64,000 bases of DNA from Timema cristinae (GCA_039000515.1 JBCFYV010000001.1:10958928-11022927), one strand, 5' to 3'. Positions 50,590-61,836 are shown, counted from the stretch's first letter. Made by a program: numbers and translations. Notes: generated from the letters alone by a model not told the origin.

Positions 50590-51590
50590 TTATCGGACAT
50601 TGTATGTAAGAGAGATCAAGGATGGTTGAGATTGTAGGAATGTTGGTTCTGAGGAGCATGCTTGCTAGCTATCACCAAGAGGAACAGGATTAGGAGTGAA
50701 GTTGTTTAGGAAGAGTAGGAGTAGAGAGAGAGAGTAGGTAACATGAGATAGTAGAGGAAGCAAAACTGAGATGGTATGGTCATGTAATGAGGATGTTGGA
50801 GTACATGAGATAGTAGAGGAAGCAAGACTGAGATGTTAGGGGCATGTAATGAGGATGTTGGAGTACATGGGATACTAGAGAAAGAAAGACTGAGATGGTA
50901 TGGTCATGTAATGAGGATGTTGGAGTACATGAGATAGTAGAGGAAGCAAAACTGAGATGGTATGGTCATGTAATGAGGATGTTGGAGTACATGAGATAGT
51001 AGAGGAAGAAAGACTGATATTGTATGGGCACGTAATGAGGATGTTGGAACACATGAGGCAGTAGAGGAAGCAATACTGAGATGGTATGGTCATGTAATGA
51101 GGATGTTGGAGTACATGAGATAGTAGAGGAAGAAAGACTGAGATTGTATGGGCACGTAATGAGGATGTTGGAACACATGAGATAGTAGAGGAAGCAAGAC
51201 TTAGATGGTATTGGCATGTAATGAGGATGTTGGAGTACATGAGATAGTAGAGGAAGCAAAACTGAGATGGTATGGTCATGTAATGAGGATGTTGGAGTAC
51301 ATGAGATAGTAGAGGAAGAAAGACTGAGATTGTATGGGCATGTAATGAGGATGTTGGAGTACATGAGATAGTAGAGGAAGCAAGACTGAGATGTTAGGGG
51401 CATATAATGAGGATGTAAAATTATAGAGATAAGTTTGTAGGGGAAATACCGTAAGGCCTACCAAGAAAGATTTGGGAGATGCAGATAACAGCAAGTGTAC
51501 TGGTGGGAGAAGACGAATGAAAGCAAATAAAGGAGGAAGAGTGATGGAAGGAAAGATGAAGATGGAGGCATTTGACCAAGTTCCAGGCTA
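50590..51590 (+). pseudogene. Non-LTR retrotransposon ORF2 C-terminus (relic)
   Basis: The plus strand encodes LRSMLASYH, then (shifted) KRNRIRSEVV, then EEAKLRWYGHVMRM. These are the conserved end motifs of LINE reverse-transcriptase polyproteins (typical order: LRRMLGV, RDRIRNE, RLRWYGHVMRM). Stops and shifts interrupt it. The part with the last motif has been amplified in tandem (50736-51416). After the array a basic stretch (GKYRKAYQERFG) may derive from the usual GRPRRRW region. No polymerase core is in the window. Confidence 0.75.
50736..51416. repeat. 62-bp minisatellite, 11 units, made of LINE coding sequence
   Basis: GGATGTTGGA at 50791 and its homologue at 51411 are 620 bp apart, exactly ten 62-bp steps. 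Unit: GAGATAGTAGAGGAAGCAAA, ACTGAGATGGTATGGTCATG, TAATGAGGATGTTGGAGTAC, AT. In one frame it encodes EIVEEAKLRWYGHVMRMLEY. As 62 is not a multiple of three the frame changes in each unit. Minus-strand frames of 134-145 codons are shadows. Confidence 0.97.
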
Positions 51591-51747
51591 GAGTTGAAGA
51601 TCATGATCCTTACAACCAGAGTACATCTTCCAGCTATGTTTGATCAGCTCGGAAGATGCAGGTATTCAAGCATCGTTTATGTGAGCTCAAACCACAATAT
51701 TATATTAAAACTGTTTCTCTCCCTGATAGTTTGTGCAGGTAGCACAC

Positions 51748-52043
51748 CCCGACGTGATCTCCAGAGCTGTTCCCCAGTGGGGCTTGCCGTACTTGTACTT
51801 GGGGTCCACCTCTCCCTATTGGAGTAGCTCATGGGACCTGGAGATATCGAGGTTGTCCAAGACTATCAGAAGTTCGTCCTGCGGCTTGACGTCTCCTGCT
51901 TCTATTTCCGGCGAGCTTTCCTAGGTTCCTTCCTCTATGTTCGACGGGATCTCTTGTGCCTCTGACGTCATGATTTCCTGCTGTATTTTTACAACATACT
52001 CGGGAGAAGATGCATATATCAATCGTACATGTAGGGCTGAGTC
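51748..52043 (-). pseudogene. Ankyrin-repeat protein, upstream exon (damaged)
   Basis: From about 52043 the minus strand reads DSALHVRLIYASSPEYVVKI, QQEIMTSEAQEIPSNIEEGT, TAG, ESSPEIEAGDVKPQDELLIV, LDNLDISRSHELLQ, TAG, GEVDPKYKYGKPHWGTALEI. The end (ELLQ-GEVDP-YGKPHWGTALEI) is ankyrin-like; the acidic stretch before it would be an N-terminal tail. ATG at 51971 could be a start. A donor GGG/GTGTGC lies at 51747. It fits as the exon before 48348 on the same strand. The two TAG codons stand where CAG would be natural. The plus-strand frame here (51937-52269) looks less protein-like. Confidence 0.5.
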
Positions 52044-52207
52044 CTTTTATGATACCGACATGCAAACAAGAGTTGGCCAGCTCGGCGCACCGCCAGATAA
52101 GCTCCTCTATGCAGGTTCTTTGACTCAATATTACTATCATTTATACCTCGGGGACGAATCAAAGACAATCTACTTGGTCATTAAACACAACCCCTTTAAT
52201 TTAGGTG

Positions 52208-52421
52208 GTGAGCACCACGTCTTACTACCCATTTGTTCTATCCGTGTGGAAGTTGAAGAAAGATTTTGAAGGTAATGCACCATGATTTACATGGAAGGAT
52301 AATGGTAAACCTTTCAGATTGAATAAAATATTCTCAATACACTTGACTGGGATTCGAATCCCAACTCCACCCCGTTACCAGCAAAACAGACTAAACAACG
52401 TTTTAGTCCACTTGATCATTG
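52208..52421 (-). repeat. SINE family B, minus strand
   Basis: GAGCACCACGTCTTACTACC (tail), body TGCACCATGATTTACATGG, B box GGGATTCGAATCCCAACTCC, head TTTTAGTCCACTTGATCA. Meets another family B fragment head to head. Confidence 0.75.
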
Positions 52422-52528
52422 ATGAGGGTGGGGTGCTTTAATCCCGGTAGGGTGTACTGAGGGTTTTGTTCCCTAAATAGGTTTCCACTTAACTTTAACG
52501 TTGATGAGGGTACATTTCTTCTTCTTCT

Positions 52529-52582
<54 letters not shown>
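52422..52582 (+). repeat. SINE family B fragment with (TAA)n
   Basis: GGTGGGGTGCTTTAATCCCG (B-box part), GGGTGTACTGAGGGTTTTGT, GGTTTCCACTTAACTTTAAC, then CTTCTTCTTATAATAATAAT and about 50 bp of TAA. No true tail: the body seems to run directly into the microsatellite. Confidence 0.65.
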
Positions 52583-52583
<1 letters not shown>

Positions 52584-52646
52584 GATATTATTTAATGCAG
52601 ACATATCTGAATTTATCTCTACTTATGCTATATTTTATTTTTGTAA

Positions 52647-52890
52647 CCGCGTCTTACTACCTGTTCGGGTTGTACTAATATGTACTACCAACTATAATGG
52701 GGAAGGTATGAAGAAGGATTTAAGAGGTAATATACCCGCATTTGTGTTGAGGTAAAGTGGGAAAACATTTAGGGAAAACCACCGTCAGTAGACCCGACCA
52801 GGACTCAAACCTCGCTCTCCCGGTCATCAGTAGGCCCAGTCTAACATGTGAGTGACACTTTAGACTATGCGTCCACCGAAGTGGGTCCCA
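52647..52890 (-). repeat. SINE family B, minus strand
   Basis: CGCGTCTTACTACCTGTTCG (tail), CGCATTTGTGTTGAGGTAAAG, CCAGGACTCAAACCTCGCTC (B box), GACTATGCGTCCACCGAAG (A box). Confidence 0.8.
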
Positions 52891-53387
52891 AGACCACTAA
52901 GCAGTTGAATTAACACACCAATAACATAAATGGGCTGCATAACAGCTCTAATACGTCGTTGCAAGATTCGAAATCATTCTCTCTCTCTCTCTTAATCTTT
53001 TGATAAGTGCTCGTAAAAATGTGTGTGAATATTTTGTTTAATTTGTTCATACGTGACTTGCTAAGTTCTGATTCACACTTGTGTACAACCTCCCAGCCTC
53101 ACTCAACTTTATGTAACGCGCGTGAACCGCTAATAAAGATATAAAATATGTCGGTAATTACGTTACAACTCTCTGTCTGGCTGGCTGATCTCTAAACTGG
53201 GGAGTTTAGTTCACACAGAATATCACTGCTTTTCTTTCTATTTCAATTTATGTTCTCACTCACTATTCGTTCAAATTGTAATATAGCTCTAGGGAAAAAA
53301 AGAACCTTCTAGATCATTACATAACATCAATTTTTGAAATTGTTTTAGAACTTCAACATTTGAGTTTGTAATTATGATTCCTTAGGT
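52891..53387. other. No gene recognised
   Basis: Only short CT repeats (52980-52992). Confidence 0.4.
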
Positions 53388-53400
53388 AACAAAAGTTGTA

Positions 53401-53692
<292 letters not shown>

Positions 53693-53705
53693 AACAAAAG
53701 TTGTA

Positions 53706-54408
53706 GATCCACATATTATAATAAATGCTACAAAGCAATATTGTACATTACATCTCATAAATTCTATTGGTTTTGAGCAAAACGTTAAATAACCGGTTAT
53801 CAGTAGGCTAACCTTAAATTATTTTTCTCTCCATAAAACAAGTATACATTCTTTTATCATGTAAAATACTTCCCCGAAGTAAATTTGGAATAAAATTGTT
53901 ATATTTAATATTTGCAAATTTTTAACTTTTAATTTAAAAATTAAAGAACCGTTAACTTCCCTTCATTTTAGAGTTAGAATCAAAATCAAAAGTACCCCCG
54001 GAAGTATGACTATATAATATCCATATATAAAAGGATCCATCAATCAATTTCCGTTGTAGCTCCGGGTAGAAACAAAATTGTAAAAGTCACATTTTTAATT
54101 CAGGGGTGCATAAAATATAAAGATTCATCCTAATCTCGTGGCGTAAAATTTTCGCAATAAAAATAATTATTTATAGAAAACGGATGAATATGTGAAACTA
54201 TATTTAAAAAAAACAAACCCAATATCTTACTAAAGATCGCATTGTATAGTTTAAAAATATTGGTTAAATGAATAGTAAGAATGTGTTTATTTCCCGTATT
54301 CTGTGTTTAAAAAGTATATCATCTGTTAACACAATCACGACACTGTATTTAGATTATATCGTAACGGAATACAGGGCCCTATAAAGTATAATAGAGGACT
54401 TTAAAATA
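53706..54408. other. No gene recognised; AT-rich
   Basis: 700 bp without a supported feature. Confidence 0.45.
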
Positions 54409-54416
54409 TATTAGAT

Positions 54417-54664
54417 TAATTTATTTTATCACCGCATCTTACTACCTGTTCAGGCTCTGCTCTAATGTACTAATTCCAATAATGAGCTAGGTATGAGGAT
54501 GGCTAGATTTAGAGGAAGTGTACACTACATTTGTGTGGAGGTAGAGCTTAAAATCATTTAGAAAAAACCACCCTCAATACACACGAACGGGAATCTAACC
54601 CTGATCATCATCAGTCTAGTATATTTGAGAGTGACGCCTTAGACCATGTGGCCACTGAAGCCGG
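54417..54664 (-). repeat. SINE family B, minus strand, 8-bp duplication
   Basis: TATTAGAT at 54409-54416 and 54665-54672. Tail TCACCGCATCTTACTACCTG, body CTACATTTGTGTGGAGGTAG, head AGACCATGTGGCCACTGAAG. About 10 bp missing from the B-box region. Confidence 0.82.
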
Positions 54665-54945
54665 TATTAGATCGATTATATTAAAATAAAATGTGAGATG
54701 TATAACCCGACGTGTGTTGCCCGTTTTGGAGTATATGAGTTGAGAGTGTTGATTATAGAAATAAAATACGATTCTTCCCTGATAGCGACACTTTCTCCCG
54801 GCAGGATGTTTGTGAGACGAGTACTGATATCAATAGTCAACATAATTTTAACCTCTAGCACATTTTCAAGTCAATTTTTGTGTGTAGATCTCGGAAATGA
54901 CAATAAATCAATAACAATGGTATTAAGTATAGACGTCCCGATCCT

Positions 54946-55425
54946 TAATATACTTACCATTAGCCTCAACTAATACACTTGCCATTAGACTCGACTAATA
55001 CACTTGCCATTAGCCTCAACTAATACACTTACCATTAGGATTGACTTATACACTTGCAATTAGCCTCAAATAATACACTTGCCATTAGCCTCGACTAATA
55101 GACTTACCACTAGGCTCAACTAATACATTTGCCATTAACCTCAACTAATACACTTGTCATTAGCCTCAACTAATACAATTTCCATTAGCATCAACTAATA
55201 CACTTGTCATTAGCCTCAACTAATACACTTACCATTAGGATTGACTTATACACTTGCAATTAGCCTCAAATAATACACTTGCCATTAGACTCGACTAATA
55301 GACTTACCACTAGGCTCAACTAATACATTTGCCATTAACCTCAACTAATACACTTGTCATTAGCCTCAACTAATACAATTTCCATTAGCATCAACTAATA
55401 CACTTGTCATTAGCCTCAACTAACG
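54946..55425. repeat. 25-bp minisatellite, about 19 units, with 200-bp higher order
   Basis: Unit TCAACTAATACACTTGCCAT then TAGCC. The odd unit ACCATTAGGATTGACTTATA occurs at 55031 and 55231, 200 bp apart, with the following eight units nearly equal, so an 8-unit block was duplicated. Confidence 0.95.
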
Positions 55426-55839
55426 CTCCTCCCTCCCATTGGGTTAGGAGTGAGCTTGCTAAGTAAATACAACCAAACTGGTTTTCTTGTAAAAAAATCC
55501 AAGCATTTGTGATCACGTTTTAAAGACTGTGTATACGAGTGATTATTTTCTTAGCTCACATTTCTTTTTTTATGTAATTTTTATTCATAAGGTAATATAA
55601 ATTAGTGTTTCCCTGATGATAAGTGGTTGTAACGAGGATGTTAGTAGGCTCTAGAGGAATATTTACTAAATCTCTGAGTGGGTACAGCAGAAGCGCACTT
55701 CAATCCATGAACAGGCTCAAGTACATTCTACTAATAAACTCTAGTGTCATACTAGGGCGATGATCCACTCCAGTTAGATCCTTACCGTCATTCGTTCATA
55801 CGCCATTGTTTGGTTGGCCAGTTTAAGGAGGCTAGGGTC
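55426..55839. other. No gene recognised
   Basis: No repeat or exon supported. Confidence 0.4.
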
Positions 55840-56661
55840 AAGGGGTGGCTCGTGTATAGGCACTGCGGAACTGCAGCACCCCATATTTCCACTTGATATT
55901 ATCGATAACATTTAATATAATTAGTCCTTTTTTCTTTAATACCTTCTTTATTTTTGTAGTACTATATATATTCCTTAAGCTTAATGTCAGTACTTCAGTA
56001 GCCATCCCCCAGTTTATGAAAAATATACAAAAATCTTTGTATGGAACTGTGCGCTTCACAGTGCCAGTGACGTGGTTTTTGACAGTTGTGCACATGCGCA
56101 CATAGAAGGGGGTGGGGAGGAAGGCGGGAATGCCAGGTAGAGAGAGAGAGCACTGTTTCTCTCGCAGTGCCGGCTCTGGCGTGATGGTGGAAGGAAGTTT
56201 TTCTTTACTCCATGTGTGTTGTGCTTAAAAACCGTGTACCATATTCTTGAATGTGATAAAGTGTAGAAGAGTGTAGAATTAGATTATTATTCTGCTTCCA
56301 GCTATTCTATTTTTTTACAGTTATTTTATTTAATAGAAAGACTAAATGCACTTGCAGTACTTTCAATGGAGAATAATTTCCTCAATTGTCATCCAGAGAT
56401 CAAGGAGAAAATTATTGAACTTTTTGCGCAAATTAAAACAAGAGGAATGGATTTCATTTTTAAATGAATAGATTAAGTTTTAACTGTAAAAATTCAAGTT
56501 AAAGTAAATAAAAATGTTTGATCTTTTTTGTTAAGATTTTATCAGGTTCCTGAATAAATTTTCTTACTATACATGTTTTTTCCTTTTACACAATTTCAAA
56601 TCAAAGGCTAAACATTTTCTGGAGCAGCACCCCCACTAATTTTAGCTACGAGCCGCCACTA
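55840..56661 (+). mobile_element. hAT element, copy 4 (822 bp)
   Basis: Left end AAGGGGTGGCTCGTGTATAG (first bases altered), right end GCTACGAGCCGCCACTA. Flanks CTAGGGTC (55832-55839) and ATAGGGTC (56662-56669), 7 of 8 equal. Contains the GTTGTGCACATGCGCACATAG palindrome and a complete last exon. Confidence 0.88.
56337..56467 (+). pseudogene. hAT transposase C-terminal exon, intact frame
   Basis: After acceptor TTTAATAG the frame reads RLNALAVLSMENNFLNCHPE, then IKEKIIELFAQIKTRGMDFI and TGA at 56465-56467, no internal stop. Best-preserved of the three. The family motif RLNALAVLS is that of hAT C-termini. Upstream catalytic exons are missing. Confidence 0.75.
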
Positions 56662-56879
56662 ATAGGGTCTAAGTCCCAGCCAGTTGCCTGTAGGTGGCTC
56701 CTCCTGAATTGCTTCCTTCCCTCTACACGTGAATCCGGGTTATTATAATTATTAGTTGTTCTATCTATCGACATGTCCGATGTTTAGTCCAGATTGAGCA
56801 TGTACTAATTAATTACAACTTCCCCTTTTTTTTTTACATCCTGAAACTACATCATTTGAGGTCGTCCATTTGTTTCATT

Positions 56880-57015
56880 CATGGTCTCTCTGGTCCCTTT
56901 TTCTCTTATACTTTACCCTCTATGAATTCGGGTACACTTCCTCTGAATTCTACCTTCCTCATAACTAGCTCATTATTGTAAATATTCGAACAGCATGGAC
57001 GGGTTGTATGATATG
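56880..57015 (+). repeat. SINE family B 3' half, plus strand
   Basis: TTTACCCTCTATGAATTCGG, GTACACTTCCTCTGAATTCT and ACCTTCCTCATAACTAGCTC, then CATGGACGGGTTGTATGATA. No head. Confidence 0.55.
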
Positions 57016-57429
57016 ACAATAAAGTGAATTTAATTAAAATACAAACAACACTAGGAAAAATCCCCACTCAAGTTATTCAGACTACACTGAATATCATATC
57101 TGCTTACTATTAGGAAGGAGCATAGTCATTCTCTTGTTTACGTGTTGTCAATCTTACCTTAAATATATGACAAATTTGGCAACGCTGGTTTGTCGATGTT
57201 GCCAGTAGCTCCTTTTTACTGACACAGATGAAAGCAAAGAGATTTGGCGACAGTTAACCAAGAGAGAGCGAAAATAAAGCTTTCCTCCATAAGAGCTGCA
57301 GTTACCTCAAAGGTGATATCGTGTGTAAAACCGATCCCCGACCCTCTGACTCAAACGTTAGCGTAAGGACGCACACCTAACTGCCGGTTAAGTGGCTAAC
57401 GGCCAGTTTCCTGCATAGAGCTATTCCAG
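57016..57429. other. No gene recognised
   Basis: AAATTTGGCAACGCTGGTTT at 57172 and similar CTCTGGCAACGCTCC at 60683 are short shared words. No exon supported. Confidence 0.35.
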
Positions 57430-57675
57430 ATGATGGACGAGCTGGCTCGCGTCACTAGCTTGTTTCTCAACAGGAATGCCAACACTAGTTTACATAAACG
57501 ATTTCTTTCTCTGGCTGGTGCCACGCCGAGAGTCCGGAGGTTGAGAGGTCACGCGCGCAAGCCAGACAGTGTCGCGGGACTGGGCGACCCCTTGAGGTCA
57601 GATAGCCCGCGTAGCTTCCTTTTGATCGCTAACACCTTGAAGGATATGCTACATAACATGAGTCCCTGTGGCTGA
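57430..57675 (+). CDS. Short open frame, unidentified, doubtful
   Basis: 81 codons beginning MMDELARVTSLFLNRNANTS, basic in the middle (PRVRRLRGHARKP), in one of the few GC-rich patches. No known domain, no membrane segment. A minus frame overlaps. It could be an exon piece; evidence is composition only. Confidence 0.15.
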   Translation: MMDELARVTSLFLNRNANTSLHKRFLSLAGATPRVRRLRGHARKPDSVAGLGDPLRSDSPRSFLLIANTLKDMLHNMSPCG

Positions 57676-57699
57676 GTGGTCAGGGAGACTGACTCCACG
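57665..57699 (+). repeat. tRNA-like fragment next to the 68-bp array
   Basis: CCCTGTGGCTGAGTGGTCAG and GGAGACTGACTCCACGG look like the D-arm and anticodon arm of a tRNA-derived repeat. Similar to 5428-5462. The tandem array starts exactly at its end. Confidence 0.4.
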
Positions 57700-57945
57700 G
57701 ATAACACCTGGCTCAGGTAGGTAACACAGCTTGAACCAGACGTCTTAAGAGCCCGTCTCACCCCACAGATAACACCTAGCTTAGGTAGGTAATACAGCTA
57801 GAACCAGACGTCTTACGAGCCCGTCTCACCCCACAGATAACACCTAACTTCTATAGGTAATACAGCTCGAACCAGACGTCTTAAGAGCCCGTCTCACCTC
57901 ACAGATAATACCTAACTTCTATAGGTAATACAGCTCGAACCAGAG
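57699..57945. repeat. 68-bp tandem repeat, about 3.6 units
   Basis: GATAACACCT at 57700, 57768 and 57836, with a variant (GATAATACCT) at 57904, all 68 bp apart. Units hold TAATACAGCTCGAACCAGAC and GTCTTAAGAGCCCGTCTCAC. Confidence 0.93.
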
Positions 57946-58524
57946 GTAGCATCGTGTGCATTTTTCTGTATTCTCATATAGAAAGTGAAACAATTTTACC
58001 ATATAAAAAAATACAACAAAATAAAATCTATTTTACAATAAAAAACACCATTAATCTGATCCAAATGTCAATTTCAAGGTAAACTTGCAAAAAACATCTG
58101 TCAACACTTTTTTTTATTTCGAACATGTTATCATACCTTGTTTCGGGAAAGAACCTCATGGTCTGTTAAGAATGTAAACAGGTTTGTATGGAGTCAAATA
58201 GGGTTTGTTTGTCGCCCAGAAGTCTCCTCGTTGGCGCGCCAACAAATTTCTCTCACAAGAAAGAACATTCAGCGTCCGAGTTGTGGTCGGTTGATTCATA
58301 TTGTGTATTTTTCAGCTTTGGGGCTCTATTATGAGCCTTTATGTGATTTATTGGGTGATACCACGGTTAAATAGTCTAATAGAGCTTCATCTTAGTAGAT
58401 CAGTGGTTCGAGAAGTTTTGAGGAGCCTGGCTAGATTCCTGATTTTACTGAAACATTATAGCTGTTAAAAAAATATGACTAACCGACCTCTTTACCGGAC
58501 ACAGTAACTAATATATAACACTAG
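57946..58524. other. No gene recognised
   Basis: A 78-codon plus frame at 58138-58374 has no known motif. Confidence 0.35.
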
Positions 58525-58745
58525 CACAGGTGGGCACGCGGGTTAAGGCTCCAAGCTCGTCTGATTTTTGTCTTTCCGGTCACGGGGAGGTTGATTTAGT
58601 ATCCAAACCGGCTGTTCTAAGGGTAGGTTTTTTCCAATCCTTCTTCAGACAAATGCGGATACATTTCCTATAAATTTTTTTCTCCAACCTCCATAGTTCA
58701 TTAGTCTAGCTAAATGTGGATTTTCAGGACGGGTAGCAAGACTAG
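58525..58745 (+). repeat. SINE family B, plus strand, old
   Basis: GCGGGTTAAGGCTCCAAGCT (A-box side), CACGGGGAGGTTGATTTAGT, CTTCTTCAGACAAATGCGGA (body), GGATTTTCAGGACGGGTAGC then AAGACTAGG (tail). Confidence 0.6.
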
Positions 58746-59881
58746 GAATGGCAACGGTGTTTCTATACACAAATATAGCAATTTATTTTTATAAAACATT
58801 GATATATTATTATCGAGGATTTCTAATCCAAAATATAGTTCAATTTATCACGAAATTTCGTATATAGTATTTAAAGCTTGTAAAATAAATTAGATTGAGC
58901 CATTTTTCTTATATTTAATAACCCTGTGCGCTAAATAAAATATTAAAAAGGGAAAAAGTGGGGAATAATAAGAGTTTTTCAGCTCGCCCAGACCAATGCA
59001 TCGGAAACAGACTATTTATCGATTTTATTTGACCGAAATATCAATTTTACTTTACGATATATCAAATAATAAATACATCGAAACTTTAGGGAAAAATCAC
59101 AATCTCTAAGTAAAGCAAGGTGCAAAATAATAGTAGTATTAATAAAAACTAGCAAACCCGTGCGCAAATGGCGCAATACTTAGGTAAAATAGAAACATAT
59201 TTTGGGAAGAGGGGCTGTAAAGAAGTGAGGTAATTTTTCCTTAGATGCATCTGAGGAGGGAGAGGGGGGGGCTGAAGAGTAAGGGTATCAAGGGGTACTC
59301 TTCACCCAAAGAAGGAACCCATATACCCAGCGGTTCCAAAGATGCAATTTATTTGTATTTTTTTTTATGGTGGTTGTACATCTTCAGGTCAACACATTTT
59401 AATCAAATTTCTCATTGTCGATTTAATACCTATAAAATAGGTCGATATTGTGTCTGACACTCTCGTATTAGAGATATAGATGGATAAGCCAAGTATTCTG
59501 TCGCTAATGAAGCTCTTGACTATGAATGCAGCACAAACTAAACCAAGCCAGTTGGTGACGTAACGCCGCATTCCTTACTGAACGGCTCTTTATTTTCTGT
59601 CGGAGTGAAACCTCTTTCGTAGAGAATGTTGTTCAACGACTGGAACTAATTCTCACACACAAATTATACAATAAGAAACATTAGGCTGTTATCTCCGAGG
59701 CGGTATATCCCATATGATGGTAGATATATTATATTACTTCAACCGACGATCTGTCGTGTGACTTGGGCTACATGCACCTGGGACCACAGAAGTATCTGAG
59801 CCTTGTCACGGTGACAGAGTGGATAACCCTGACAAACAATTTTACACCTCAACAATAGAGATTTGTTATTACCACTATTAA
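58746..59881. other. No gene recognised; over 1.1 kb
   Basis: AAAAACTAGCAAACCCGTGC at 59146 resembles the start of an interspersed element seen in many invertebrates, type not known to me. No exon supported. Confidence 0.35.
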
Positions 59882-60112
59882 CACCCCGTCTTACTACCCA
59901 TTCAGGTTGAAGCTTGTGTACTAACCACGCTAGTGAGCTAGGAATTGGGATGGTTGAATATATATTAAGTGTACCCAAATTTACGTGGAGGGAGAGTGTA
60001 AAACCATTTAGGTAAAATACTTTGTACAACTTATCAGTTTTTGAACCCCAATATTCACGTCATATAGTCTATTGCAAGAATGACGCCTTAGATTATGTGT
60101 ACACCGAAGTGA
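59882..60112 (-). repeat. SINE family B, minus strand
   Basis: ACCCCGTCTTACTACCCATT (tail), CCAAATTTACGTGGAGGGAG (body), CAGTTTTTGAACCCCAATAT (B box worn), AGATTATGTGTACACCGAAG (A box). Confidence 0.75.
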
Positions 60113-60572
60113 CTAGCAGTAGAGATGACGAAATTACAGTAAAAATGCGAGCTGATTGATTCCCAGGGGAAGAAGAGTATAATATTGAAGTATTTATTTA
60201 TCTGCTCTGTAACAGACCCGACGTTAGTGTCAAATTCAACCACCAAGCGCTGTAGTCAACATGTGAATATGAGAAGATAACTGTAATCGATGTTATTGCT
60301 TTTCTGGAATTCATTTGGAAATGTTTCTGGTGATAACGTTCTAGAGAGGGACAAATTAAACTGAGGTGGGAACTTTAAAACTTAGAATATCTGGTTTGCA
60401 ATCGCTTAATTTAAATAGTTGGAACATTTCGTGGAAATCTTTTCAAAACAGAACTTTTTCTTTTCTTTTGGAAATCTTACATCTCACATTTATACTCAGC
60501 ACAGTGGCGTGTCATGGATTGTTACCCGTGGAGCAGAGTTCGTGAGGAGTATTTTACCTCTGATCAACGAAC

Positions 60573-60645
60573 ATACATTCCCATGTGAGGTATGTAGAGC
60601 AGAGCCTGTGTATGTTTGGCTAAATGGGAACAGAGTGAGTTAGAA
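60573..60645 (-). repeat. Lone inverted relative of the 103-bp satellite with its flank
   Basis: ATCAACGAACATACATTCCC, ATGTGAGGTATGTAGAGCAG are the inverse of a satellite unit. GTATGTTTGGCTAAATGGGA then ACAGAG is the inverse of the non-repeated flank at 9490-9530 (CCATTTGACCAAACATAC). So the homology passes the array border. Confidence 0.75.
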
Positions 60646-60649
60646 CAAA

Positions 60650-61575
60650 CCAAAGTTACGATTTTAACAAACTCTGCATACTCTGGCAACGCTCCACAAC
60701 ACGTCACTATTCCAGAAAGCCTTTTGAACGGATACCGATGCGCACGTGACGTTTATTCCGTGGTCTTGTCCACCCCTGGAGGTAGTTTTTTTTTCCCACT
60801 AATAGCTCGCCCTGAAAACCCTCACGACTCTTCATCTCATGAGTGATGGCTTTCCATCGAGTCTTAGGGCGCCCTAGGTGAGCAGACGTTGTTCCCTCCA
60901 TCACGAGTGCACCCAACACGTTATTACTTCTTCTGACAGCGACTGAATGGTGGGGAAAAAAAACAGCGTCAATGACTCCTAAAAGGGGAGAAATTCATGT
61001 TAATATGAGGAACTTTCTGCGGACGTTGTGACTACTCTGCATTTCACTGAGAGCGATGATATCATCACGTGTTTGTGGTAGTGGGAACATTTGATGTAGC
61101 GTCTAGTTTTATTGGTACTCTCTACGCCATCAACTTTCCACCCTCGTGGGAAGGGGATGAGGGCTGAGACTGTGGTACACGGCCAGTTGGAGAGAATAGT
61201 GAGACCACTACTGTGTAACGCAGCAGTTGTCAACTTTGCGGCGAGTCTTTATGGTGAACTGAACGTACAAGTTGCCGACACTACTGGAGACTCGGACATG
61301 TGAACGCGCGCAGGAGACTTCTCTCAATTGGACAGGAAACGCGCGCGTGTCTGTCCTCCATTCCAGCGTTCTTCATGGACTCTGATACAGCTATCTAGGA
61401 CTACGCAAGAAAATTTAGTAATACCAGTTATTGGTTTTTCACACTAAAATATCACAAGTAATTAGTGTTACCATTTTTTTTCTTTTCAAATCTGAATAAA
61501 GGACATTTCCAAAGACGCAACTAGAACATGTGATGTTTTATGTTTGTTTTTATAATTTTATACTTATAAAATTTA
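60650..61575. other. No firm gene; one LINE-like trace
   Basis: A minus frame at 60707-60919 contains TSAHLGRPKTRWKAITHEMK, whose GRPKTRW resembles the basic C-terminal block of LINE polyproteins; the rest is not convincing. CACAGTGGCGTGTCATGG at 60501 is weakly hAT-like. Sequence is less AT-rich than the average. Confidence 0.25.
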
Positions 61576-61587
61576 ACTTTCATTGTT

Positions 61588-61824
61588 ATGGCGTAGTTAG
61601 CTAACGCGCTGTCGTGTTGAGCTCGACTGCCGAGGACGGGGAGGTCGAGGTTCGAATCTCAATCGGGTGAACTGGGGGAGGTTTTTTCTAAATGGTATTT
61701 CACTCTCCCTCCACACAAATGCGTGTTCACTTCCTCTAAATTCAACTTCCCCAATCCCTAATCAGCGTAATTAGTATTTAAGCGTATAACTCAAACGGGT
61801 AGTAAGACGTGGTGCTAAAAAAAC
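61588..61824 (+). repeat. SINE family A, slightly 5'-truncated, 12-bp duplication
   Basis: Starts at ATGGCGTAGTTAGCTAACGC, lacking about 9 bp of head, and contains B box GAGGTTCGAATCTC and tail CGTATAACTCAAACGGGTAG, TAAGACGTGGTGC. ACTTTCATTGTT at 61576-61587 and 61825-61836. Confidence 0.92.
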
Positions 61825-61836
61825 ACTTTCATTGTT

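Noticed and set aside
50875..51403. 134- and 145-codon minus-strand frames
   Set aside because: Shadows of the 62-bp array. The meaningful coding content is on the plus strand (LINE motif).
51937..52269. 110-codon plus-strand frame as a gene
   Set aside because: It overlaps the ankyrin-like minus frame and its 3' end lies in a SINE tail. Composition is not protein-like.
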